Below are positions 39,601 to 48,030 of a DNA stretch of 64,000 bases, piece by piece; the stretch's first letter is position 1, and each line of letters begins with the position of its first letter. The notes beneath the pieces are model-generated. The model did not search any database. It was not told where the DNA came from and saw only the letters and a list, made by a program, of their open reading frames with translations. The DNA is from Phytobacter massiliensis JC163 (GTDB lineage: Bacteria > Pseudomonadota > Gammaproteobacteria > Enterobacterales > Enterobacteriaceae), in assembly GCF_000321045.1 (NCBI RefSeq), contig NZ_HE578945.1:486018-550017 (forward strand). The letters run 5' to 3'. The translations under genes were made by a program, and so were the position numbers.

Positions 39601-40626
39601 GAAATCCTCTATCACTGGCGCATTATTCCGGGCAGCACCGCCTCCGGTGGCGATCAAAAACCGTATGCTTTCCTGGCAGGAATTCGCGCTGTGGAAGAGT
39701 ATCTGGCGCGTAACAACATTCCGGCGCACGTGGAAGAGGCGAAACCCGGCATGCTGATGCTGCGGGTGAAATACGACTTACCGGCGCACCGTCCGCTGGT
39801 CAGCATTATTATCCCGACGCGTAATGCCAAATCGCTGGTGCAGCAGTGCATCGACAGCATCGTTGAAAAGACCACCTATAAGCAGTACGAGATCCTGCTG
39901 GTTGATAACGGCAGCGATGAGCAGGCGTCGCTGGATTATTTCGCCGAGCTTAACACGCGGGACAATATTCAGGTGATCCGCGACGACGGCAACTTCAACT
40001 TCTCGCGTCTTAACAACGTGGCGGCGAAAGCGGCGAAGGGCGAGTTGCTGTGCCTGATGAACAACGATATCGAAATCATTTCGCCGGACTGGCTGGATGA
40101 GATGGTCAGCCAGGCGATGCGTCCGGAGATTGGCGCGGTGGGGGCGAAACTGCTCTACCCGAACGATACCGTGCAGCATGCGGGCGTGATCCTGGGGCTG
40201 GGCGGTATTGCCGGCCACGCGCATCTGGGCATTCACCGTAACGATCCGGGCTATTTTGGTCGCGCCAGTCTGGTCCAGAACTTCATGGCGGTGACGGCGG
40301 CCTGTCTGGTGATTCGTAAAGAGATTTATGAGCAGGTGGGTGGGCTAAACGAGAAGGATTTCGCCGTGGCCTTTAACGATATCGATTTCTGTATTCGTGT
40401 ACACCAGGCCGGTTACCACAATCTGTGGACGCCTTTCGCCGAACTCTATCACCATGAATCGGCCACCCGCGGCAGCGACCTGGCGCCGGAGAAGATTGAG
40501 CGCTTTAAGCAGGAGATTAAATCCATGGAGACGCTGTACGGCGATATCCTATTTAACGATCCGGCTTATAACCCCAACCTCTCTCTGGACCTGAGCTGCG
40601 GCTCCTTTGCGCTTAAAAATAAATAA
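36613..40626 (+). CDS. methyltransferase / kinase-like / coiled-coil / double glycosyltransferase fusion
   Basis: A 1337-residue multidomain protein. Residues 90-250 form a class I SAM-dependent methyltransferase with motif I VLEIGCGCGAISRFLGE at 94-110. Around 434-460 the string YFDALPFN, then VFDQEWD, looks like a kinase/APH catalytic loop (D-x2-P-x-N, then D). Residues 553-675 are a long Gln/Ala/Glu-rich coiled coil. Then come two GT2 domains: about 802-1010 (IVMPCYNAP, DDAS, DQDD at 891-894) and about 1062-1320 (IIIPTRNA, VDNGSD, NND at 1150-1152, FNDIDFCIR). Methyltransferase plus two rhamnosyltransferases recalls WsaE of Geobacillus; methyltransferase, kinase and coiled coil recall the chain terminator WbdD. 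I infer a polymerase and methyl-capping enzyme for a rhamnose-containing chain. Confidence 0.85.
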   Translation: MMQNDLTTTLNESSFIWNEELKVWTKEEVTPFMYSDGDEAENYLLAALDKTEDHSVFSEELKPWIKDWPSLYHLSSRRSNLLQPFKAWFKGKRVLEIGCGCGAISRFLGEAGATVVSVEGSIRRARIASKRCADLENVTFICSPSDALPDLGEFDAVMLIGVLEYAGMFLGADGDDALLRQCRSRLNDTGRLFVAIENKIGAKYLAGANEDHLAVPMVGVNDAYAENSVRTYTRQELLNKLTQAGFSQQDEFIPLPEYKLPITVVSPQGITRYASALSSLAVESVAADVQGVADYHFSLEQFNQVVWQNGLAPELCNSFLIVAGTQQAAVYDPAILAWHYSDARAQENNKETLFRLDGGDRIDVIGRTLSVTESEAASRESFHYGESLWREIVRVVNRRDWTVDGLAEVFKTWLRIVSPTDDDAIAPHDSRIGNSYFDALPFNIIKNEQGEYTVFDQEWDDGQTSELGFIAWRGVFHSLFRIKSYEQSPAVNAPTFFDLASQVLHSVWPELPEDTFRRWAEEEARFSSAAGGGDDFQALLDVALSSTVNYRASVTALRQQVTILSNELQATKVHADNLTAQIDAQRVNFDAHQESAKAQQGLLAAQQSQIEAQQNEIEAQQKHIETLQATLDTQGNDITTLNGAIAEAQAQCAEAQAQHAHSQAEHVRTLAEKALMQNSISWKVTKPLRFSKRVALALYRRGRAKTAQLNTHAQKVNHLVTHKKNQLGGYKPLAVWLYQRYRTYGYAGFTSKLRREMNPVVAAPDAPLPFDYQQWIARCESVDAAKLAEFTAHQASFEQLPTISIVMPCYNAPVGYLREAIDSVRNQIYARWELCIADDASTDADTVQALKEYAARDARIKVVFREQNGHISNASNSAIELATGEFIALMDQDDLLPPHALYKVVEAINNHPGVQLIYSDEDKISAGNVRCDPYFKADWNRDLFLSQNMFSHLGVFRKTIIDKIGGFRPGLEGSQDYDLVLRCLDHVTDGQIVHIPEILYHWRIIPGSTASGGDQKPYAFLAGIRAVEEYLARNNIPAHVEEAKPGMLMLRVKYDLPAHRPLVSIIIPTRNAKSLVQQCIDSIVEKTTYKQYEILLVDNGSDEQASLDYFAELNTRDNIQVIRDDGNFNFSRLNNVAAKAAKGELLCLMNNDIEIISPDWLDEMVSQAMRPEIGAVGAKLLYPNDTVQHAGVILGLGGIAGHAHLGIHRNDPGYFGRASLVQNFMAVTAACLVIRKEIYEQVGGLNEKDFAVAFNDIDFCIRVHQAGYHNLWTPFAELYHHESATRGSDLAPEKIERFKQEIKSMETLYGDILFNDPAYNPNLSLDLSCGSFALKNK

Positions 40627-40632
40627 GGACAT

Positions 40633-40658
40633 AACAGCAGGCCGCCAGGCCTGCTGTT
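40633..40658 (+). terminator. hairpin between the fusion enzyme gene and the gtr-like genes
   Basis: AACAGCAGGCC (40633-40643) and GGCCTGCTGTT (40648-40658) form an 11-bp perfect stem with a four-base loop, followed by the weak T-tract TTTCATTT. It is a likely intrinsic terminator or attenuator six bases after the stop of the 1337-residue gene. RfaH-modified polymerase could read through it into the modification genes. Confidence 0.7.
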
Positions 40659-40688
40659 TCATTTATACACAGCAATTCTGGTGCGCTG

Positions 40689-42470
40689 ATGAAATTTCTA
40701 AATATAAATAACCCGCGATTTTATTTGCTGGTTTGTCTGGTGCTGGGTGTTATTTATGTTTGCAACGCATGGTCGCCTTCGTCCTACAGTATTGCCCTGA
40801 ACGGCATCGGCGTGGATGTTCAGCCGGATTTTGGCAAACCGCGCGCAATCCGCTCCGATGAGTGGGTAGTGCAGACGCCGTTAACCCAGGCGCTGGTGAA
40901 CAACGGCTTTGAACGGGTCAATACCTCTTCCATCTATAAAGAAGATCTGCGGATTAACTACGGGCTGCCGATTTTTGACTGGGGGCTAATTTTCAAACCC
41001 ACCCAGTGGGGCTACCTGGTTCTGCCGCCTGCTTATGGCTTCTCGTTTTACTACTTTTCCCTGTTTGCCTTTTTCCTGATTGGTTTTCAAAAAATCATCA
41101 GGATTATGGGAGCGGACGAGCCTTCGGCGTTCTTACTGAGTCTGGCCTTCTACTTTACCGGCAGCGTACAGTTCTGGTGGACGGTAAACGCTGCGACCTT
41201 CGCCTTTTTCCCGTGGGTGCTGTACTCGCTGTATAAAATAAAGTTCTCGCCGGCTTACGCCGTCGCGCTGTTCTGGTTTTTAGTTTGCTGGCAGGTGGGG
41301 AATCTCTATCCGCCGTTTACATACGCGCTGCTGCTGGTGGCGGTAGTGTGGATCTGGAACGTGATTGATCTGCGCACGCTTAAACTGCGGGATATCGCGC
41401 TGGCTGGCGTGGCGGGTATTGCCGCCGTGGTGGTGGTGTACCTCTATTTTCACGACTATATCGGGCTAATGAAAGACACTGTTTACCCCGGCGTCAGGAG
41501 CGAAAACGGCGGCAGTGTCCTTTCATGGCCGATGCTGGAAACGCTGCTTTTCCCGTCGCTGTGGTTTGACCGGCATTACGACCTGCTGGCCTGGACTGAG
41601 AACAATAACATTTGCCAGTTCTCAACCTGGGCGACCATTCTGCCCGTGCTGGTGCTGTTCTTCACCGATTATAAAAAGGCGCGCTTTTCGCTGTCGCTCA
41701 AACCGCTGGACAGGTTTTTGATTCCAGCGCTGTGCGTGGCGGTCATGGCGGCATGGACTCTGCTTCCGATTCCTGCCAGTGTTGGCAAGTACCTGCTGCT
41801 CGATAAAGTGCCCGCCGTGCGCCTGATGCTGGGTCTCGGGCTGGTGTTTAATATTCTGGCGGTTATCGCATTAGTCAGAAACCCGCTGAAACTGACGCCG
41901 CTGCGGGTGGCGATTTTTGCGGTTGCCTATATCGCGCTGTTTATCGCCCTTAAAGGGGGAGTGAAAAATGCCCGGGTTGAAATCATCACTCTGGCTATCG
42001 GCGCGCTGGCCTGCCTTGGCGCGATGCGCCTGCAGCAGAAAGCGATGCTCGCACTCTCTGCGGTCACCGCGATCTACGCGTTGGGCGTTTTCTTCGCTTT
42101 CAACCCGCTGCAGGATGCGAAGCCGATTTTCCACAAACACTACCAGACCCCTGCAACCGCGGCGTATGAGCAGCAGGCTAAGGAGTATGGCGTGGTGGTG
42201 GCGGCCATGTCCGGCTCCATTATTAATGGCCTGGGCTACCCCGCTGGCAACCATGTTCTGACTACGCCGCAGCTGGCCTTCTGGTATCAAAAATTCCCGG
42301 ATATTGATAAGGCGGAGATGAACGCGATATTTAATCGTTATGCGCATATCCATTTGATTCCGGGTAGCGACATCATAGAGCTGAACGGGGCGGATGTCAT
42401 AGCTGTACCTCAGCGCTGCTTTATGTCCGGCGTTGATGCGCCGTGTAAAAACGTCACCATAAAGAAGTAG
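40689..42470 (+). CDS. polytopic membrane protein, putative O-antigen side-branch glycosyltransferase
   Basis: A 593-residue protein with about 11 predicted membrane helices. A periplasmic-type loop after the first helix holds GVDVQPDFGKPRAIRSDEWVV, and another near residues 260-310 holds PMLETLLFPSLWFDRHYD. A soluble C-terminal segment includes FNRYAHIHLIPGSDIIELNG. The early acidic loop and many helices suit a GT-C fold enzyme that uses a polyprenyl-phosphate sugar. It precedes GtrA- and GtrB-type genes, as the serotype-specific third gene does in gtr and Klebsiella gml systems. I infer that it transfers the branch sugar in the periplasm; the sugar and linkage are unknown. Confidence 0.75.
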   Translation: MKFLNINNPRFYLLVCLVLGVIYVCNAWSPSSYSIALNGIGVDVQPDFGKPRAIRSDEWVVQTPLTQALVNNGFERVNTSSIYKEDLRINYGLPIFDWGLIFKPTQWGYLVLPPAYGFSFYYFSLFAFFLIGFQKIIRIMGADEPSAFLLSLAFYFTGSVQFWWTVNAATFAFFPWVLYSLYKIKFSPAYAVALFWFLVCWQVGNLYPPFTYALLLVAVVWIWNVIDLRTLKLRDIALAGVAGIAAVVVVYLYFHDYIGLMKDTVYPGVRSENGGSVLSWPMLETLLFPSLWFDRHYDLLAWTENNNICQFSTWATILPVLVLFFTDYKKARFSLSLKPLDRFLIPALCVAVMAAWTLLPIPASVGKYLLLDKVPAVRLMLGLGLVFNILAVIALVRNPLKLTPLRVAIFAVAYIALFIALKGGVKNARVEIITLAIGALACLGAMRLQQKAMLALSAVTAIYALGVFFAFNPLQDAKPIFHKHYQTPATAAYEQQAKEYGVVVAAMSGSIINGLGYPAGNHVLTTPQLAFWYQKFPDIDKAEMNAIFNRYAHIHLIPGSDIIELNGADVIAVPQRCFMSGVDAPCKNVTIKK

Positions 42471-42474
42471 AATA

Positions 42475-42852
42475 ATGAATAAGTTAATCTCCTTTTTTAT
42501 CTGTGGCGTGATTCAGTTCGGTCTTGATACGGCGATTTTTACCGGCCTGACGTGGCTTGGCGTCAGCGTTGCCGTGGCGAATATACTTTCCCGCGGCTCG
42601 GCAGCCTGCGTAGGCTATTACATCAACGGCAGGTTCACCTTCCAGAAGAAGATGGACAGGCACGTCTTCCTGAAATTTGTCCTCTACTGGGGGGGGATGA
42701 CGCTGTTAAGCACGGCGCTGATTTATCTGTTCGAGCATCTTTTAGCGGACTACTCGTCTGTGAAACTGATGGCGCTGACAAAAATCGTTGTAGAGATCCT
42801 TTTGTTCTTCCTGAGCTTCTTAATCGCAAAAATTTGGGTTTATAAAAAATGA
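42475..42852 (+). CDS. gtrA: GtrA-family flippase
   Basis: GtrA-like proteins are small membrane proteins thought to flip undecaprenyl-phosphate-linked sugars to the periplasm. This 125-residue protein has four predicted helices and the family features FFICGVIQFGLDTAIF, a central GYYINGRFTFQKK, and LSFLIAKIWVYKK at the end. It starts five bases after the large membrane protein gene and overlaps gtrB by four bases (ATGA). Confidence 0.9.
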   Translation: MNKLISFFICGVIQFGLDTAIFTGLTWLGVSVAVANILSRGSAACVGYYINGRFTFQKKMDRHVFLKFVLYWGGMTLLSTALIYLFEHLLADYSSVKLMALTKIVVEILLFFLSFLIAKIWVYKK

Positions 42853-43847
42853 CAACCATGGCGAATGATTTCAAAATTGCGGTCGTAATTCCCTGCTACA
42901 AGGTCAAAGACCATATTTTAAAAGTCATTGAAGATATCGGTGATGAAGTTTCAGCTATCTATGCTGTGGACGATAAATGCCCGGATCAATCCGGCGAGTT
43001 CATTCTGCAAAACTGCACCGATAAACGGGTGCGGGTGCTGTTTAACGAAGAGAACCAGGGCGTCGGCGGCGCGGTTATCCACGGGTATAAAGTGGGGCTG
43101 GCGGAAGGGGCCGACGTGTTCGTTAAGGTGGATGGCGACGGCCAGATGGACCCGTCGCTGATTAAGCTTTTCGTTCGCCCGATCCTCCGCGGCGAGGCGG
43201 ATTACACCAAAGGCAACCGCTTTCACGAGATTGAAGGCTTAAAGCCCATGCCGAAAATTCGGCTCTTCGGTAATGCCGTGCTCTCTTTTATGACCAAGTT
43301 CTCTTCCGGCTATTACAAAACCTTTGATCCCACTAACGGTTACACGGCAATTTCCGCTATCGCACTGCGTAAGCTGCCGCTGGATAAAGTCAGCAAGCGC
43401 TACTTTTTTGAGTCGGATCTGCTGTTTCGCCTGAACGTGGTCGGGGCCAAAGTGCAGGACATCCCGATGGACGCGGTCTATGGCGACGAGGTATCGAACC
43501 TCAATATCAAAAAGATTTTGATGCCGTTCTTAAAGGGCAATATCAAAAATCTGGGCAAACGGATTTTTTACAACTATTTCCTGCGCGGTTTTTCCATTGC
43601 CTCCATTGAGCTGGTGCTCGGCGCGCTGCTGTTTATCTTCGGGGTGGTTTATGGCGCTGGCGCCTGGTACCACTCAATCGCCACCGATACGCCTGCCACC
43701 AGCGGCACCGTTATGCTGGCGGCGCTGCCGATCATCCTTGGCGTGCAGTTCCTGTTATCCTTTATACAGGCAGACATTCAGAATCAGCCAACCGTTGCGC
43801 TGACCCGTCTGCTGGGGGATGAACACGAAGAACGCCGGGATGTATAG
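42849..43847 (+). CDS. gtrB: GtrB-type bactoprenol glycosyltransferase
   Basis: GtrB enzymes move a sugar, often glucose, from a nucleotide donor to undecaprenyl phosphate at the cytoplasmic side. The 332-residue protein has a GT2 catalytic domain (VVIPCYKVKDHI, VDDKCPD, KVDGDGQMDP) followed by two C-terminal membrane helices (near residues 245-275 and 285-310). This is the normal DPM1/GtrB layout. It completes a three-gene branching module that closes the O-antigen locus. The sugar is not evident from the sequence. Confidence 0.92.
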   Translation: MTTMANDFKIAVVIPCYKVKDHILKVIEDIGDEVSAIYAVDDKCPDQSGEFILQNCTDKRVRVLFNEENQGVGGAVIHGYKVGLAEGADVFVKVDGDGQMDPSLIKLFVRPILRGEADYTKGNRFHEIEGLKPMPKIRLFGNAVLSFMTKFSSGYYKTFDPTNGYTAISAIALRKLPLDKVSKRYFFESDLLFRLNVVGAKVQDIPMDAVYGDEVSNLNIKKILMPFLKGNIKNLGKRIFYNYFLRGFSIASIELVLGALLFIFGVVYGAGAWYHSIATDTPATSGTVMLAALPIILGVQFLLSFIQADIQNQPTVALTRLLGDEHEERRDV

Positions 43848-43960
43848 CGCATCTGCTGCTATACCTTTCCTGTTGTCCTGAGTTAACATAACGATTACTT
43901 GCTTTTTAGGCCCGCTGGCCGTTTTGCTGGTCGGGCGACCACACCTGACAGGAGTTTTGC

Positions 43961-45367
43961 ATGTCTAAGCAACAAATCGGCGTTGTTGGTATGGCCGTGA
44001 TGGGGCGCAACCTGGCGCTCAACATTGAAAGCCGCGGCTATACCGTTTCCGTTTTCAACCGCTCTCGCGAAAAGACCGAAGAAGTGATTGCTGAAAATCC
44101 CGGCAAGAAACTGGTCCCTTATTACACCGTGCAAGAGTTTGTTGAATCCTTAGAAACGCCTCGCCGTATTCTCTTGATGGTAAAAGCGGGCGCAGGTACA
44201 GACAGCGCTATCGACTCTCTTAAGCCTTACCTTGATAAAGGCGACATCATTATCGATGGCGGCAACACCTTCTTCCAGGACACCATTCGCCGTAACCGTG
44301 AACTGTCGGAAGAGGGCTTTAACTTCATCGGCACCGGCGTATCCGGCGGTGAAGAAGGGGCGCTGAAAGGCCCGTCAATCATGCCTGGCGGTCAGAAAGA
44401 AGCCTATGAGCTGGTGGCGCCGATCCTCAAACAGATTGCCGCCGTTGCCGAAGATGGCGAACCGTGCGTGACCTACATTGGCGCTGATGGCGCAGGTCAT
44501 TACGTGAAAATGGTACACAACGGCATCGAATACGGCGACATGCAGCTTATCGCCGAGGCCTACTCCCTGCTGAAAGGCGGCCTGAATCTCTCTAACGAAG
44601 AGCTGGCGACCACCTTTAGCGAGTGGAACAAAGGCGAGCTGAGCAGCTACCTTATCGATATCACCAAAGACATCTTCACCAAAAAAGATGAAGAGGGTAA
44701 ATACCTGGTCGATGTGATCCTCGACGAAGCAGCGAACAAAGGCACCGGTAAGTGGACCAGCCAGAGCTCGCTGGATCTGGGTGAGCCGCTCTCGCTGATC
44801 ACTGAATCCGTTTTTGCCCGCTATATCTCCTCTCTGAAAACGCAGCGCGTTGCCGCTTCTAAAGTGCTGACTGGCCCGCAGGCGCAGCCGGCTGGCGACA
44901 AGGCTGAATTTATTGAGAAAGTGCGTCGTGCGCTCTACCTGGGTAAAATCGTCTCCTACGCGCAGGGCTTCTCTCAGCTGCGTGCGGCGTCTGACGAGTA
45001 CAACTGGGATCTGAACTACGGCGAAATCGCGAAGATCTTCCGCGCGGGCTGCATCATTCGCGCGCAGTTCCTGCAGAAAATCACCGACGCCTATGCCGAA
45101 ACTCCGGCGATCGCTAACCTGCTGCTTGCGCCGTACTTCAAGCAAATCGCCGACGACTATCAGCAGGCGCTGCGTGATGTTGTGGCCTATGCCGTGCAGA
45201 ATGGTATTCCGGTTCCGACCTTCTCTGCCGCCGTGGCCTACTACGACAGCTACCGCGCGGCGGTACTGCCGGCTAACCTGATTCAGGCTCAGCGTGACTA
45301 CTTCGGCGCGCACACGTACAAACGTACGGACAAAGACGGCGTATTCCATACCGAATGGCTGGATTAA
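43961..45367 (+). CDS. gnd: 6-phosphogluconate dehydrogenase
   Basis: Gnd decarboxylates 6-phosphogluconate to ribulose-5-phosphate with production of NADPH in the pentose phosphate pathway. The 468-residue enzyme has the NADP loop [15 protein letters not shown], the substrate motif [11 protein letters not shown] near residue 126, and [13 protein letters not shown] near residue 183. It is the standard marker at the right border of enteric O-antigen loci. A CAGGAG ribosome site precedes the ATG. Confidence 0.98.
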   Translation: MSKQQIGVVGMAVMGRNLALNIESRGYTVSVFNRSREKTEEVIAENPGKKLVPYYTVQEFVESLETPRRILLMVKAGAGTDSAIDSLKPYLDKGDIIIDGGNTFFQDTIRRNRELSEEGFNFIGTGVSGGEEGALKGPSIMPGGQKEAYELVAPILKQIAAVAEDGEPCVTYIGADGAGHYVKMVHNGIEYGDMQLIAEAYSLLKGGLNLSNEELATTFSEWNKGELSSYLIDITKDIFTKKDEEGKYLVDVILDEAANKGTGKWTSQSSLDLGEPLSLITESVFARYISSLKTQRVAASKVLTGPQAQPAGDKAEFIEKVRRALYLGKIVSYAQGFSQLRAASDEYNWDLNYGEIAKIFRAGCIIRAQFLQKITDAYAETPAIANLLLAPYFKQIADDYQQALRDVVAYAVQNGIPVPTFSAAVAYYDSYRAAVLPANLIQAQRDYFGAHTYKRTDKDGVFHTEWLD

Positions 45368-45392
45368 TCTGATATTGCCCGTTACGGACAAC

Positions 45393-45423
45393 AAAGCCCG
45401 GTTGCGACAACCGGGCTTTTTTT
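45393..45423 (+). terminator. gnd terminator
   Basis: AAAGCCCGGTTG (45393-45404) pairs with CAACCGGGCTTT (45408-45419), and the right arm runs into a seven-base T-run. This is a textbook intrinsic terminator 26 bases after the gnd stop. Confidence 0.93.
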
Positions 45424-45543
45424 ACCCAAATGGCGGGCGGATGAGGGCGATTTTCTCTTTTTTTCCGCTGCCGGGAAATATTTCGCTGCAAATTGGCCGT
45501 TCCGCCAGCGAGCCCGTACCTTGACAGAGGCTCAACGAAAGGG

Positions 45544-45606
45544 GTAAAAACCCCAACAGTTATTGATTTTAAGCGGTGGCGGCACGATGGCCACCTTGGG
45601 TTTTAC
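45544..45606 (+). promoter_or_regulatory. nested inverted repeats in the ugd leader
   Basis: An outer pair GTAAAAACCC (45544-45553) with GGGTTTTAC (45598-45606) encloses an inner perfect hairpin GGTGGC (45575-45580) with GCCACC (45590-45595). The structure ends 24 bases before the ugd ATG, so it could form in the leader RNA and influence ugd expression. No function is known to me for this element. Confidence 0.4.
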
Positions 45607-45630
45607 ACACTAACAAAAGTTGCTTAGCGA

Positions 45631-46797
45631 ATGAAAATAACCATCTCCGGAACAGGCTACGTTGGGTTATCAAACGGTATTCTGATTGCACAAAACCACG
45701 AAGTGGTGGCGCTGGATATCGTGCAGGAAAAGGTCGATATGCTTAACCAGAAGATCTCGCCAATTGTTGATAAGGAGATCGAAGAGTATTTAAAGCATAA
45801 GCCGCTCAACTTCCGCGCTACCATCGACAAGCAGGATGCCTATCGCGACGCCGATTATGTCATCATCGCCACGCCGACCGATTACGATCCGAAATCCAAC
45901 TACTTCAATACCAAAAGCGTCGAGGCGGTGATTCGTGACGTACACGAAATCAACCCGAACGCGGTGATGGTTATCAAATCGACAATCCCGGTTGGCTTTA
46001 CCCAGTCCATTAAAGAAGAGTTGGGTATTGATAACGTGATTTTCTCGCCGGAGTTTCTGCGTGAAGGTAAGGCGCTCTACGATAACCTGCACCCGTCGCG
46101 TATTGTGATCGGTGAGCGCTCTGAACGTGCTGAACGTTTCGCCGCGCTGTTGCAGGAAGGGGCAATCAAAAAAGACGTTCCGACGCTCTTTACCGACTCC
46201 ACCGAAGCGGAGGCCATCAAGCTGTTCGCCAATACCTTTCTGGCGATGCGCGTGGCCTTCTTCAATGAACTGGACAGCTACGCCGAAACGCTGGGCCTCA
46301 ACACCCGTCAGATCATCGAGGGGGTGTGCCTCGACCCACGCATCGGCAGCCACTACAACAACCCGTCGTTTGGCTACGGCGGCTACTGCCTGCCGAAAGA
46401 TACCAAGCAGCTGCTGGCTAACTACCAGTCGGTGCCGAACAATCTGATTTCGGCCATTGTCGATGCTAACCGCACCCGTAAAGACTTTATCGCCGATTCG
46501 ATTCTCGCTAAAAAACCGAAGGTAGTGGGCGTCTACCGTCTGATCATGAAGAGCGGGTCCGACAACTTCCGCGCCTCCTCTATTCAGGGGATCATGAAGC
46601 GTATCAAAGCGAAAGGGGTGCCGGTTATCGTCTATGAGCCGGTAATGAAAGAAGAGACGTTCTTTAACTCTCGCGTCGTGCGCGATCTTGAGGCTTTCAA
46701 GCAGGAGGCGGATATCATCGTCTCTAACCGCATGGCCCCGGAGCTTTCCGACGTGGCGGACAAAGTCTACACCCGCGACCTGTTTGGCAGCGACTGA
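45631..46797 (+). CDS. ugd: UDP-glucose 6-dehydrogenase
   Basis: Ugd oxidises UDP-glucose to UDP-glucuronic acid with two NAD+. The product goes into colanic acid, into 4-aminoarabinose lipid A modification and, here, to the neighbouring epimerase. The 388-residue enzyme has [10 protein letters not shown] at residues 7-16, STIPVGFT near residue 118 and the catalytic Cys in [11 protein letters not shown] near residue 253. It is convergent with the epimerase gene. The wzz gene that follows ugd in E. coli is absent. Confidence 0.97.
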   Translation: MKITISGTGYVGLSNGILIAQNHEVVALDIVQEKVDMLNQKISPIVDKEIEEYLKHKPLNFRATIDKQDAYRDADYVIIATPTDYDPKSNYFNTKSVEAVIRDVHEINPNAVMVIKSTIPVGFTQSIKEELGIDNVIFSPEFLREGKALYDNLHPSRIVIGERSERAERFAALLQEGAIKKDVPTLFTDSTEAEAIKLFANTFLAMRVAFFNELDSYAETLGLNTRQIIEGVCLDPRIGSHYNNPSFGYGGYCLPKDTKQLLANYQSVPNNLISAIVDANRTRKDFIADSILAKKPKVVGVYRLIMKSGSDNFRASSIQGIMKRIKAKGVPVIVYEPVMKEETFFNSRVVRDLEAFKQEADIIVSNRMAPELSDVADKVYTRDLFGSD

Positions 46798-46819
46798 GTT
46801 CCCGGCTGCTACGCAACGT

Positions 46820-46880
46820 CCCGGATGCGGCGTGATGCCTTATCCGGGCTACTAACGGCGTGGTAGCCCGGTTAAGCGTG
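46820..46880. repeat. REP-type element between ugd and the epimerase gene
   Basis: CCCGGATGCGGC then CCTTATCCGGGCTAC, followed by an inverted GTAGCCCGGTTAAGCG, sits between two convergent genes. It is the same family as at 3628-3718. Confidence 0.75.
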
Positions 46881-46884
46881 CAGG

Positions 46885-47889
46885 TTATACGCGGTAAAAC
46901 GCTTTATACCAGTCTACAAAGTTCTTCACGCCCTGTTTGACGGACGTTTGCGGCTTAAAGCCGATGACGTCATACAGCGCGCGGGTGTCGGCGCTGGTCT
47001 CCAGCACGTCGCCCGGCTGAATCGGCAGCATATTTTTCTGCGCTTCAATACCCAGCGCCTCTTCAAGGGCGGTGATGTAATCCATCAGCTCCACCGGCGA
47101 GCTATTGCCGATGTTATAGACGCGGTAAGGCGCTGAGCTGGTGGCGGGGGAGCCGGTTTCCACCGTCCAGTTGCTGTCCGCTTGCGGAATCACATCCTGC
47201 AGGCGAATAATCGCCTCGGCGATATCGTCAATATAGGTGAAGTCACGCTTCATCTTGCCGTAGTTGTATACGTCAATGCTATTGCCTTCGATCATCGCTT
47301 TGGTGAACTTGAACAGCGCCATATCCGGGCGTCCCCACGGGCCGTAAACGGTGAAGAAACGCAGCCCGGTCGTCGGCAGACCGTACAGGTGGGAGTAGGT
47401 GTGCGACATCAGCTCATTGGCTTTTTTGGTCGCCGCATAGAGCGATACCGGGTGATCAACGGAATCATCGGTAGAGAAGGGCATCTTGCGGTTAAGGCCA
47501 TACACCGAACTGGATGAGGCATACAGCAGATGCTGTACCTTATTGTGACGGCAGCCTTCCAGCACGTTCAGATGACCCACAAGGTTGGCATCCGCATAGG
47601 CGTGGGGATTTTCAAGCGAATAGCGCACCCCAGCCTGGGCGGCAAGGTGGATAACGCGGTCGAACTTCTCTGCGGCGAACAGCGCCGCCATGCCTTCGCG
47701 ATCCGCCAGATCCAGCTTTTGAAAGCGGAACTGCGTGGAATTCAGCAGATCCAGCCGCGCCTGCTTGAGGCTGACATCGTAATAGTCATTAAGGTTATCA
47801 ATCCCGACGACCTGATGCCCCGCCTGTAAAAGCCGCTCGCTGACATGAAAACCAATAAAGCCTGCCGCGCCCGTGACCAGAAATTTCAT
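46885..47889 (-). CDS. uge: UDP-glucuronate 4-epimerase
   Basis: This NAD-dependent SDR epimerase interconverts UDP-glucuronate and UDP-galacturonate. From the ATG at 47889 ([21 protein letters not shown]), preceded by GAGGT, it has 334 residues. It shows the NAD loop [16 protein letters not shown] near residue 125 and YAATK as the catalytic Tyr/Lys. The insert [17 protein letters not shown] is typical of the glucuronate group rather than GalE. It faces ugd, which makes its substrate. In Klebsiella the matching gene supplies galacturonate to the LPS core. An ATG four codons upstream is the less likely start. Confidence 0.88.
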   Translation of the reverse strand: MKFLVTGAAGFIGFHVSERLLQAGHQVVGIDNLNDYYDVSLKQARLDLLNSTQFRFQKLDLADREGMAALFAAEKFDRVIHLAAQAGVRYSLENPHAYADANLVGHLNVLEGCRHNKVQHLLYASSSSVYGLNRKMPFSTDDSVDHPVSLYAATKKANELMSHTYSHLYGLPTTGLRFFTVYGPWGRPDMALFKFTKAMIEGNSIDVYNYGKMKRDFTYIDDIAEAIIRLQDVIPQADSNWTVETGSPATSSAPYRVYNIGNSSPVELMDYITALEEALGIEAQKNMLPIQPGDVLETSADTRALYDVIGFKPQTSVKQGVKNFVDWYKAFYRV

Positions 47890-48003
47890 CTTCAACCTCA
47901 ATGTTTGATGCGAAACATGCAGCGCGAGAGTGCCCGCGCTGAACCTTTGGCGCGATCATACCTGCTGTGGCGAAGAAAGATAACTGTTAATTGGGCGCGA
48001 GAG

Positions 48004-48023
48004 GGGGAGCGCGCAGGCTCCCC
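48004..48023 (-). terminator. GC-rich hairpin after hisI
   Basis: GGGGAGC and GCTCCCC (48004-48010 and 48017-48023) form a seven-base stem eight bases past the hisI stop. There is no T-run on the his strand, so it may be a 3' end or stability hairpin rather than a full terminator. Confidence 0.4.
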
Positions 48024-48030
48024 ACCAGGG

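Noticed and set aside
30027-43847. Prophage or transposon origin of the Gtr-like module
   Set aside because: No integrase, attachment repeat, transposase or inverted terminal repeat was seen at either side, so a mobile element cannot be supported from the sequence.
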